This document shows positions 1 to 7,683 of a stretch of 64,000 nucleotides of DNA, piece after piece. Source of the DNA: an uncultured Flavobacteriaceae bacterium (GTDB lineage: Bacteria; Bacteroidota; Bacteroidia; Flavobacteriales; Flavobacteriaceae). The notes below the pieces were generated by a model, which worked only from the letters and a program-made list of their open reading frames with translations, had not been told where the DNA came from and ran no database searches. The stretch is from contig CANNCA010000005.1 of NCBI GenBank assembly GCA_947503005.1, positions 285,511 through 349,510 of the forward strand, read 5' to 3'. The translations under genes were made by a program, and so were the position numbers. Numbering within the stretch: position 1 is the stretch's first letter; every line of letters starts with the position of its first letter.

Positions 1-866
1 TCATCATCGCCATACTTGCTGTCATTGAAATGGAAACCGCCCAATTTTCCTTTTAGCATCAAAGTGGAAACAATCTGTTCGATATTAGTGTTGGGCAAGT
101 GGTGTCCCAAATCGACCAGCGTATATGCTTTGTCGCCACAGGCATTGGCCAACATAAAAGATGTGCCCCAATCTTGAATTACGGTGCTATAGAAATTAGG
201 CTCATAGGGTTTGTACTCGATCAAAAGTTTCCAATCATTGGGTAGTGCTTTGTAGATATCCTTTAAACTATCTTCCGTATGTTGTAGTGCGGCTTGAAAG
301 TTACTCTGCCCAGGGAAATTAGAGCCATCGGCCAACCAGACAGTCAGACTTTTTGAACCTAGTTTGTCACCTATTTTTATAACATCAATGTTGTGCTCAA
401 TGGCTTGTTCGCGAACTGCCTTTTTGATATTGCTCAACGATCCAAACTTGTAACTTTCCTTCGCATTTTTTTGGTCTTGAAAAGTATTGGAGTTAACCGC
501 ATCGAAAATGACGTCATGAGAATTTGCCAACTCCTTGATGGCATTATAATCATTTGGAACATCCCAAGGAATATGTAATGAGATTGCCCCTGCTGTCTGG
601 GTTAGTGCATGTAAGACACCTACATCATCTATTTTCTGTTCTAGATTTGAGGGCTCACCCTGAAATCCGAAGCGCCCAAATCGTGTTCCTCCGGCACCCA
701 ACGCCCAACTTGGTATAGCCACCTGAAAATCGGATAGTTTTTTCAGAGTACCTTCAACATCATTTCCATTTTTGGCCAAACGGTCAGCCAAAAATTCGAA
801 GTGTTCGCGGTGATTCACTTCACTTTTTTTATTGATATCGTCAAGTTGACTTTTATCTATTCTCAT
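1..866 (-). CDS. rhaI: L-rhamnose isomerase, C-terminal end cut off by window edge
   Basis: Isomerises L-rhamnose to L-rhamnulose in the cytoplasm. The visible 288 codons start at the ATG ending at 866 and read off the left edge, so the last part of the usual roughly 425-residue TIM barrel is missing. Likely metal ligands are Glu217 (in IEYKP), Asp252 and His255 (in LVDLGHH), His279 (in GFHFND) and Asp287. Their spacing follows the Pseudomonas stutzeri-type enzyme rather than E. coli RhaA. It lies downstream of rhaD on the same strand, with a hairpin in the 84-base gap, and is read from the same operator-bearing promoter. Confidence 0.9.
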   Translation of the reverse strand, partial: MRIDKSQLDDINKKSEVNHREHFEFLADRLAKNGNDVEGTLKKLSDFQVAIPSWALGAGGTRFGRFGFQGEPSNLEQKIDDVGVLHALTQTAGAISLHIPWDVPNDYNAIKELANSHDVIFDAVNSNTFQDQKNAKESYKFGSLSNIKKAVREQAIEHNIDVIKIGDKLGSKSLTVWLADGSNFPGQSNFQAALQHTEDSLKDIYKALPNDWKLLIEYKPYEPNFYSTVIQDWGTSFMLANACGDKAYTLVDLGHHLPNTNIEQIVSTLMLKGKLGGFHFNDSKYGDD

Positions 867-897
867 GTGGTTTTATGAAATTAAAGTTGAAAATAAA

Positions 898-927
898 CTT
901 CCATGGGTATAGTAGGACCCATGGAAG
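898..927 (-). terminator. Hairpin in the rhaD-rhaI gap, possible partial terminator
   Basis: CTTCCATGGGT and its reverse complement form an 11-bp stem with an 8-base loop. On the transcribed (minus) strand it is followed by TTTATTTTC, a broken T-run. It lies between two genes of one pathway, so it may lower rhaI transcription relative to rhaD or protect an mRNA end. No separate operator or clear -7 box was found for rhaI, so full termination is unlikely. Confidence 0.5.
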
Positions 928-950
928 CTTTAAAAAACTAACTTAACAAT

Positions 951-3056
951 CTATCGTACAAATGCATTGGCCATTCCGCCATCAACATTGATTATATTTC
1001 CTGTAGTTTTATCCAAAATACCGACGCAGGCAAAAACTCCGTTGGCAATATCTTCGGGATAAATTATTTCGTTTAGCAAATTGCGTTTTGCATAATGGGC
1101 GGGAAGTTCCTCGACTGTTATTCCATAGGCTTTGGCACGGCCCTCGGCCCAATCGCCTTCCCATATTTTACTACCGACGATAACCCCATCAGGGTTGACC
1201 GTGTTCACTCGTATTTTATCACCGCCCAACTCCGCGGCCAATAGACGCGCCATATGCTGTTGGGCTGCTTTTGAAGTTCCGTAGCCTACATTATTTGGAC
1301 CAGAAACAAGACCGTTTTTACTCGCAATACTGATAAAGTCACCTCCTAGGCCTTGTTTGCGCATAATGGCAACTACTTGTTTCGCAAGTTCAAATTGCCC
1401 TTTTACGAGCACATTTTGAAGAATGTCCCAATCTTTTTCCGTGGTCTCTTCCAACGGTTTTGAAATCGCTAATCCAGCACTGTGGACCACAATATCAACC
1501 CCGCCAAATTCCAAACACGCTTTTTTGTAAGCGTCTGCAATTGAATCACTTTTTGTAACATCGCAAACCGCATAACTGGCTGTATCTCTTGGGTATGTTT
1601 CCAGGCCCTCCTTGAGTCTTTCTTCGGCAATATCCGTCAATATTACGTTGGCCCCTTCTTCGGCCAATTTATCTGCGATAGCTTTGCCAATACCACCTCC
1701 TGCACCTGTGACCAAAGCCACTTTTCTAGATAATGGTTTTTCTTTGGGCATGCGCTGTAATTTGGCTTCCTCCAATAACCAATATTCGATATCGAAAGCT
1801 TCTTGCCTCGGCAACGAAGTGTATTCCGAAATGGCCTCCGCCCCGCGCATCACATTGATTGCGTTGACGTAAAATTCATTTGCAACTCGAGTGGTCTGCT
1901 TATTTTTTGCGAAGCTGAACATTCCCACTCCTGGATAAATAATTATTACAGGACTGGCATCTCGAACTGCGGGACTATTATCTCTTTTATGCTTATCATA
2001 ATATTGTTGATATTCCTTTTTGTACTGTTCAAATGCCGGCTTTAACTTGTCGATAACATTTTGGGTGGCCGAAAGGTCTTCCTTAGCATCAAGGTTCAAC
2101 ACCAGCGGTTGTATCTTTGTTCTTAAAAAGTGGTCTGGGCATGACGTACCCATCGGGGCTAATCGCTCTAAGTCGTGACTGTTGATATATTCCAGTACTA
2201 CTTCACTATCATTGAAATGACCTATCATTCGATTTTCTGAAGAACAAAGGCCCCTTAACAGTGGCATCAACTGAGCTGCTTTTTCGCGTCGATCTTCAGC
2301 GGGAAGGCTCTCTACTTTTTGCCCACCAAATACACTACCATTTTCTTTGATTTTATTTTCGATGTAGTCTGAAGCCATTTCAATAACTTCGAGACTGTTC
2401 ATATAACATTCGTATGAAGTATCGCCCCAAGTGAAAAGGCCATGACTGCCCAAAACGATTCCCCGTATTCCGGGATTATCGTTAAGGCATTTTTCTAATT
2501 GAAGTCCCAAGTCGAAACCTGGTCGTTGCCAAGGAACCCATCCCATGGTATCACCCCAGATTTCTTTAGTAACTTTTTCACTATCCTTTGCAGCAGCTAC
2601 TGCGATAAGAGCATCTGGATGCAAATGATCGATATGTTTAAACGGAAGTAACCCGTGCAAGGGGGTATCTATTGAAGGCGCCTTACTATCCAAATCATAA
2701 ATACAATGGTTGAAGAGGCCTACCATACGGTCTTCATCTTCTAAACCACCATAAACATTTTTAAGATTTCTCAGTCTATCGGTGTAAAGACCTGCAATTC
2801 CTGCCTTTGTCAAAGTGCCAATATCACCACCGGAGCCTTTGATCCACATTACCTCTACCTCCTCATTGGTCAATGGGTCTTTTTCAATGGTTTTACAACT
2901 CGTATTGCCACCACCGTAGTTGGTTATTCTAAGATCGGCGCCAAGTATATTTGACCGGTATAAAAATAGTTTCACTTGATTATTACCAAGCGCAGTAGCT
3001 TTCTTTTCGTCCCAAAGGTAGTCGACATGTTTAAATTGCTGTATAGTATTTTTCAT
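951..3056 (-). CDS. rhaD: Bifunctional rhamnulose-1-phosphate aldolase / short-chain dehydrogenase
   Basis: Cleaves L-rhamnulose-1-phosphate to DHAP and L-lactaldehyde and then oxidises or reduces the aldehyde. The N-terminal class II aldolase domain covers about residues 25-400, with metal-binding histidines in HLHPDA and GSHGLFTWGD. The C-terminal SDR domain covers about 430-695, with the NAD motif VTGAGGGIGKA and the catalytic YGTSK preceded by a serine in SIASKNG. At 701 residues it has the full length of this fusion family (RhaD/RhaEW type). It is first in a unit with rhaI; a shared-type operator and -7 box lie 25-77 bases upstream. The rhamnulokinase that makes its substrate is not in the window. 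Confidence 0.93.
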   Translation of the reverse strand: MKNTIQQFKHVDYLWDEKKATALGNNQVKLFLYRSNILGADLRITNYGGGNTSCKTIEKDPLTNEEVEVMWIKGSGGDIGTLTKAGIAGLYTDRLRNLKNVYGGLEDEDRMVGLFNHCIYDLDSKAPSIDTPLHGLLPFKHIDHLHPDALIAVAAAKDSEKVTKEIWGDTMGWVPWQRPGFDLGLQLEKCLNDNPGIRGIVLGSHGLFTWGDTSYECYMNSLEVIEMASDYIENKIKENGSVFGGQKVESLPAEDRREKAAQLMPLLRGLCSSENRMIGHFNDSEVVLEYINSHDLERLAPMGTSCPDHFLRTKIQPLVLNLDAKEDLSATQNVIDKLKPAFEQYKKEYQQYYDKHKRDNSPAVRDASPVIIIYPGVGMFSFAKNKQTTRVANEFYVNAINVMRGAEAISEYTSLPRQEAFDIEYWLLEEAKLQRMPKEKPLSRKVALVTGAGGGIGKAIADKLAEEGANVILTDIAEERLKEGLETYPRDTASYAVCDVTKSDSIADAYKKACLEFGGVDIVVHSAGLAISKPLEETTEKDWDILQNVLVKGQFELAKQVVAIMRKQGLGGDFISIASKNGLVSGPNNVGYGTSKAAQQHMARLLAAELGGDKIRVNTVNPDGVIVGSKIWEGDWAEGRAKAYGITVEELPAHYAKRNLLNEIIYPEDIANGVFACVGILDKTTGNIINVDGGMANAFVR

Positions 3057-3080
3057 TGATAAGGTTATTGCATTTGCTAG

Positions 3081-3133
3081 CGAAAATAAAAGATGTCAGA
3101 AATCTTTGTATCCTGTACTGTACCGTACACAGG
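3081..3133 (-). promoter_or_regulatory. PUL operator and -7 box for rhaD-rhaI
   Basis: The operator at 3110-3127 reads on the plus strand ATC-CTGTA-CTGTA-CCGTA, the best copy in the window, and continues into CACAGG so that its ends are inverted CCTGT/ACAGG. Towards rhaD, exactly 21 bases follow the ATCC end before TATTTTCG (3081-3088), a Bacteroidota-type -7 box 24 bases from the start codon. The pattern recurs before every PUL transcription unit here. Confidence 0.8.
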
Positions 3134-3239
3134 TTTTCAAGATAGAAAAATATTTTTACCAGCTTTGCACTAATGTTCGCTTAAATCCTTTTTATTTGTT
3201 GCTAGCGGAGAGAATACCAAGAACCTAAAATATCTTATA

Positions 3240-4286
3240 ATGGAAATGTTTCGATACATCAAAATTGAAGAGAATTCAAGGATACCGAAGTACAAGCAGA
3301 TTGTTGATGCCATTATTTATAATATTTCGGCCGGAAATCTAAAGATGGACGAGAAGATTCCGTCAATAAACATGTTCAGCGAGGAATATCTACTTTCAAG
3401 GGATACCGTTGAAAAAGCATATAACATATTGAAAGAACGTAAGGTAATCATATCTATAAGGGGAAAAGGATATTACATAGCCAGAACAAAATTGATTTCC
3501 AAGGTCAATATTCTTTTCCTTATAAATAAGTTGAGTTCGTACAAGATGCGGATTTATAATTCTTTCGTCAACAGTATTGGCAGCACATCACATACGGATC
3601 TTCATATATACCATTGTGAGGAAGATCTCTTTCTGAACCTTCTGGAAAAGAACAAAAATGCTTATGACTATTATGTCATTATGCCTCATTTTAAAACGGA
3701 GAAATTAAAACATGCCAGTTTTACCCCCGAAGTGGTCAAAGCAATAAATGAGATACCGAAGAACAAACTGGTTATAATGGATAACCCCATTGCCGAAATA
3801 AAAGGGGCGTTTATTGAAATCTACCAGGATTTTGAGAACGACATATATAATTCACTTCAAGAAGGATTGGCCAAGATTTCAAAATACGAAAAGTTATTTA
3901 TGGCTTATCCCGCAAATTCCGTGTATCCTTATCCCAAGAGAATTTTACATGGGTTCCGAAAATTTTGTGTTGAGCACAACATTGATTTTGAAGTGCTCGA
4001 TGAAATTTATGATGATATGATTCTGAAAAAGGGAGATTTATTCATTATTATCACTGAATCGGATCTGGTCAACCTGGTCAATCAGATACGTATTCAAGAA
4101 TTTGAATTGGGCAGTGATATAGGGGTAATATCATACAATGACACTCCTTTAAAGCAGCTATTGGGTATCACCTGTATTTCTACCGACTTTAAAACTATGG
4201 GCGAAACTGCAGCACGCATGATTATGGAGAAAGAGGATGGGAAAGTCAAAAACCCTTTTAATTTTATAGATAGAAATTCGATCTAA
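3240..4286 (+). CDS. GntR-family regulator with sugar-binding-like domain
   Basis: Residues 1-75 form a GntR winged helix (PKYKQIVDAI, then LSRDTVEKAY and the wing RGKGYYIA). Residues from about 85 to the end resemble a periplasmic-binding/LacI-type effector domain, with DIGVISYNDTPL near the C-terminus. This architecture is known in Bacteroidota sugar regulators, which sense a pathway sugar and bind DNA as dimers. It is divergent from rhaD, so rhamnose or a derivative is a plausible effector. No operator faces this gene in the regulon orientation. It is a candidate for reading the locus-wide element, but that element is a pentamer direct repeat whereas GntR sites are normally palindromes. 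Confidence 0.85.
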   Translation: MEMFRYIKIEENSRIPKYKQIVDAIIYNISAGNLKMDEKIPSINMFSEEYLLSRDTVEKAYNILKERKVIISIRGKGYYIARTKLISKVNILFLINKLSSYKMRIYNSFVNSIGSTSHTDLHIYHCEEDLFLNLLEKNKNAYDYYVIMPHFKTEKLKHASFTPEVVKAINEIPKNKLVIMDNPIAEIKGAFIEIYQDFENDIYNSLQEGLAKISKYEKLFMAYPANSVYPYPKRILHGFRKFCVEHNIDFEVLDEIYDDMILKKGDLFIIITESDLVNLVNQIRIQEFELGSDIGVISYNDTPLKQLLGITCISTDFKTMGETAARMIMEKEDGKVKNPFNFIDRNSI

Positions 4287-4341
4287 TAGAGACCGTTTTG
4301 AAATATTTGAGCGTTATATGTTGTTTAATTATACCAGATAT

Positions 4342-5253
4342 TTATTGGTAGCCTAGATATTCAATTCTATCTAGATTTTTACGAGTTGTCCGTTCATAAA
4401 GCTCATAGGCCAGACCATCTTTTAGCCCAACCTTGGGTACCAAGATTTGATCACTGCCCATTTCTTTAAGTACTCTTAAATATATTTCAGATGCTGGAAC
4501 AATGACATCGGCCCTATCGGGATTCATCTTTAGTATTGACATTCGCTCTTCATAGGTAAACGCTTTCACATAGGCACGTAATGCCTTTAGTTCGGCATAC
4601 GATATGGCCATATTCGAAGCTTTGTTCGCCAATCCATAAAGCCGGTTAATATTCCCACCAGTACCTATTCCAACGATATTTTTTGATTTGTGAAAGGACG
4701 TGGAGTTGATCCACTTCTTCATTGAAGTAAAAACTGCACTCCGTTCTTTTGAGGTCAATTCGCGAACGGATCCGATTTTAAAGGAACGCCCCTGCACCAA
4801 TTGGCCGCCTTCTATTAAATTTAGCTCGGTACTGCCACCCCCAACATCAATGTGTACATATCTTCGATTTTTTAAAGTAGGTATTATTGCCTTGTTCAAT
4901 ATGCTGGCTTCCTTCTTGCCGGTTATGATATTGATCTTCAAACCTACTTCTTCCAGAATTTGACGGCTTATCTCTTTTCCATTAACTGCCTCCCGCATCG
5001 CCGATGTGGCGACCGCAAAATAATCTTCTACTTCATAAAGGTCGATCAGATGTTTAAAGGTGCGCATCAGTTTTATGAATTTCTCCTTGGTCAAGGGGGA
5101 GATTTCCCCACGAGAAAACACATCATGCCCCAATCGCAACGGAAATCGCAATAATTGTAGATTCTTAAAACTGACCAGGTCCTCATCTTCATAAACCTTT
5201 ACGACCTGAAGCCTGATGGCATTCGATCCAATATCTATAGCGGCAAGTTTCAT
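4342..5253 (-). CDS. Ppx/GppA family phosphatase
   Basis: Exopolyphosphatase/guanosine pentaphosphatase-type ASKHA fold: phosphate-1 motif AAIDIGSNAIR at the N-terminus, phosphate-2 DVGGGSTELN, adenosine-type motif GIGTGGNINRLYG. The start was placed at 5253 because MKLAAIDIGSN is the usual N-terminus; the 20 codons upstream are not conserved-looking. The 303-residue length is typical of short flavobacterial members. Its expected role is polyphosphate or (p)ppGpp metabolism. It is the one gene inside the PUL with no evident link to glycan use. A partial operator (ATCCTGT at 5331) lies upstream, but no -7 box sits at the required spacing. Confidence 0.85.
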   Translation of the reverse strand: MKLAAIDIGSNAIRLQVVKVYEDEDLVSFKNLQLLRFPLRLGHDVFSRGEISPLTKEKFIKLMRTFKHLIDLYEVEDYFAVATSAMREAVNGKEISRQILEEVGLKINIITGKKEASILNKAIIPTLKNRRYVHIDVGGGSTELNLIEGGQLVQGRSFKIGSVRELTSKERSAVFTSMKKWINSTSFHKSKNIVGIGTGGNINRLYGLANKASNMAISYAELKALRAYVKAFTYEERMSILKMNPDRADVIVPASEIYLRVLKEMGSDQILVPKVGLKDGLAYELYERTTRKNLDRIEYLGYQ

Positions 5254-5345
5254 ATTGATTAAAGTTATTTGACTAGTTATTTTCAAGGGTTTAAATGTAT
5301 CCGAAACTTTCAATTAAATTGTCATGCACTATCCTGTCAAAGAAG

Positions 5346-5395
5346 CAATACAAGATAGCACAGGATGGACATTCTACTGGGGCCAATTACTTTTA
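5346..5395 (+). promoter_or_regulatory. PUL operator and -7 box for kduI-DUF4861
   Basis: On the minus strand the site reads ATC-CTGTG-CTATC-TTGTA (5349-5366). In the gene direction 21 bases separate GGAT from TACTTTTA (5388-5395), 90 bases before the kduI start codon. A second, partial ATCCTGT lies in the opposite orientation at 5331. Confidence 0.7.
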
Positions 5396-5485
5396 GAGAT
5401 CAACGATATATGATTATCTAAATGAGAATTCAACCTGTTAAGGAAACAGTCCAAAACATATAAATACTAAATACAAAAAAACGAC

Positions 5486-6325
5486 ATGGCAACTTCATAT
5501 GAGACAAGATATGCCTCAAGTCCAGAGGCGGTAAAAAAATATGACACCACCCAACTACGAAATGAGTTCCTCATTGACAATCTCATGCAAAAAGGAAAAA
5601 TCAATCTGACTTACACGCACTATGACCGTTATATTGCCGGATCAGTGGTTCCGGAAAGCCCGTTGAAATTGGAAACCATTGATCCGTTAAAGGCCGAGTT
5701 CTTTTTAGAAAGACGAGAATTGGGTATTATCAATGTTGGCGATGACGGTTCCGTTGAGGTAGATGGAACAACTTATGACCTCGGACATAAGGATGCCTTG
5801 TATATCGGTAGCGGCGCCAAAGAAGTAATTTTCAAAAGTGACAATGCCAGTAAACCTGCAAAATTCTATTTGAATTCCGCACCGGCACATACTTCGTATC
5901 CCACTAAAAAAGTTAGTCTTGAACAAGCAAATAAAATAGCGTTGGGTTCTTTAGAAACAGCCAACCACCGTACGGTCAGTCAAATGATTATTGGAGGCGT
6001 TGTAACCACCTGCCAACTGCAGATGGGAATGACCGAGCTCAAGACCGGAAGCGTTTGGAACACCATGCCCGCCCATGTCCATGACCGCAGAATGGAGGTT
6101 TATTTTTATTTGGATGTACCTGAGGGACAGGCCGTCTGCCATTTTATGGGGCAGCCCCAAGAAACACGACATATCTGGATGCAAAATCATCAAGCGGTAA
6201 TTTCACCACCTTGGTCCATACACTGTGGTTCGGGTACATCAAACTACACTTTTATTTGGGGTATGGCCGGTGAAAATTTGGACTACAGCGATATGGATGT
6301 CGCTAAAATTACCGACTTAAGATAA
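5486..6325 (+). CDS. kduI: 5-keto-4-deoxyuronate isomerase
   Basis: Isomerises 5-dehydro-4-deoxy-D-glucuronate, the ring-opened form of the unsaturated uronate released by GH105, towards KDG (with KduD, absent here). The 279-residue length and N-terminus (YETRYASSPEAVKKYD) match KduI. The cupin metal site shows the HVH pair in PAHVHDRRMEVYFY with its glutamate, and a later histidine in WSIHCG. It is cytoplasmic, with no signal peptide. It is first in a two-gene unit with the DUF4861 lipoprotein 4 bases downstream. Its presence implies that the polymer is opened by a lyase to give unsaturated ends. Confidence 0.95.
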   Translation: MATSYETRYASSPEAVKKYDTTQLRNEFLIDNLMQKGKINLTYTHYDRYIAGSVVPESPLKLETIDPLKAEFFLERRELGIINVGDDGSVEVDGTTYDLGHKDALYIGSGAKEVIFKSDNASKPAKFYLNSAPAHTSYPTKKVSLEQANKIALGSLETANHRTVSQMIIGGVVTTCQLQMGMTELKTGSVWNTMPAHVHDRRMEVYFYLDVPEGQAVCHFMGQPQETRHIWMQNHQAVISPPWSIHCGSGTSNYTFIWGMAGENLDYSDMDVAKITDLR

Positions 6326-6329
6326 AGTC

Positions 6330-7508
6330 ATGAGAATATTCGTATTTATTTTGGCTATTTCCGTATCGGTGATGGTTTTATCCTGTACGGAAAAAACGGC
6401 ATCTAATACACAAATCGTTGTCAAGAATACAATGGATTCCCATCGTTCATTAGAAACAGTTTCAGTAAATCTGGCTTCTCTTAAACTTTTGGAAAACGAA
6501 GGTCATATTGTATTAATAGATACAGAAACCCAAACCGAGGTTCTTTCACAACAAATAGATTCGGATGGTGATGGGCAACTAGATGCACTTCTCTTTCAGC
6601 CTGAAATTCCTGCAAATGGTGAAAAGATTTTTGAAGTGACCTTTTCCCAAGAACCGGCTAAAATTGATAGTATCCCGCCTTGCTATTCACGATTTGTACC
6701 TGAACGAACAGATGATTATGCCTGGGAAAACAATCGTGTAGCTTTTAGAACCTATGGCCCTACCGCCCAAAAAATGAAAGAAGATGGTGTAAAGGGAGGT
6801 ACACTTTCAAGTGGTATCGATGCTTGGTTGAAACGCGTGGATTATCCCATTATCAATAAATGGTACAAAAAAGAATTGGAGACCGATGGCAGCTATCATA
6901 AGGATGATGGTGAAGGACTTGACAATTTTCATGTGGGCATCAGCCGAGGGGTAGGAGGTATTGCCAAGAAAGTAGATACAACCTATCACATATCCAAGAA
7001 TTTCACCTCTTGGAAAACTTTGGCTACGGGCCCGATTAGAACAAGTTTTATCTTAACCTACGGAGACTGGGATGCGGCAGGCAATACAATATCCGAGGAG
7101 AAAACCATTTCATTGGATTATGGAAGTAACCTATCCAAATTTGAGATTACCTTAACGGGAACGGATACCATTTCTGCGGGACTTACCCTTCATGAAAAAG
7201 ATGGTGAAATAGCAGTTAATCAAGAAAACGGTTGGATACGTTATTGGGAGCCTCACGGTGATTCGGAATTGGGGACGGGAATAGTTGTACCGGAAAATGG
7301 GATGACAGGTCATGAACATTTTGTAGCTGATAGAAAAGATGAAAGTAATCTGTTCGCCCACATCAAATCCAAAAGTGATAAAGTTATCTATTATGCAGGT
7401 TTTGGATGGAAGAAAAGCGGGCAGTTTTCTAACAAAGCGCAATGGGATGATTACTTGAATCAATTTGCTGAATGCCTAAAAAACCCATTGATTGTTCAAG
7501 TAAAATGA
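6330..7508 (+). CDS. DUF4861-type lipoprotein
   Basis: A lipoprotein signal peptide (hydrophobic stretch ending VLSC, Cys19) precedes a 370-residue domain resembling DUF4861 (PF16153), with GDGQLDALLFQ, YAWENNRVAFRTYG and a WIRYWEPHGDSELG segment. The family is repeatedly found in PULs but I know of no firm biochemical function. Its beta-rich, aromatic character suggests carbohydrate binding or processing in the periplasm. It is translationally close to kduI (4-base gap) and under the same operator, so it probably acts on an uronate-containing product. The assignment is from sequence memory. Confidence 0.75.
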   Translation: MRIFVFILAISVSVMVLSCTEKTASNTQIVVKNTMDSHRSLETVSVNLASLKLLENEGHIVLIDTETQTEVLSQQIDSDGDGQLDALLFQPEIPANGEKIFEVTFSQEPAKIDSIPPCYSRFVPERTDDYAWENNRVAFRTYGPTAQKMKEDGVKGGTLSSGIDAWLKRVDYPIINKWYKKELETDGSYHKDDGEGLDNFHVGISRGVGGIAKKVDTTYHISKNFTSWKTLATGPIRTSFILTYGDWDAAGNTISEEKTISLDYGSNLSKFEITLTGTDTISAGLTLHEKDGEIAVNQENGWIRYWEPHGDSELGTGIVVPENGMTGHEHFVADRKDESNLFAHIKSKSDKVIYYAGFGWKKSGQFSNKAQWDDYLNQFAECLKNPLIVQVK

Positions 7509-7550
7509 AGGAAGAATGGGTCAAAATAGTTGGAAGCCGCTTATATTATT

Positions 7551-7597
7551 TTCAGGACAGCACAGGATGGCTTACTTCACTGTAAAATTTAAGTTTG
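7551..7597 (+). promoter_or_regulatory. PUL operator and -7 box for the five-gene sulfatase operon
   Basis: The minus strand reads ATC-CTGTG-CTGTC-CTGAA (7551-7568). Exactly 21 bases later is TAAGTTTG (7590-7597), a perfect TAnnTTTG box, 86 bases before the start of the sulfatase-rhamnosidase gene. Confidence 0.8.
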
Positions 7598-7683
7598 ATT
7601 AGTATGTTTCAATCTGTAACACTCAGATTTTTTAGATTGGAAGACTAATTTGAACTAACTTATCAAATAACATATTTATCAGA

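Noticed and set aside
1612..2045. Plus-strand frames of about 80 codons inside rhaD, and similar frames inside other genes
   Set aside because: They run antisense to well-supported genes and have no recognisable domains or starts of their own.
3240..4286. The GntR protein as the certain regulator of the pentamer operator
   Set aside because: Position favours it, but GntR sites are usually palindromes while this element is a direct repeat, so it is listed only as a candidate.
5331..5345. ATCCTGT upstream of the Ppx/GppA gene as a twelfth regulon operator
   Set aside because: Only the first pentamer fits, and the octamer 21 bases away (AAGTTTCG) lacks the TA start, so it is at most a degraded half of the kduI site.
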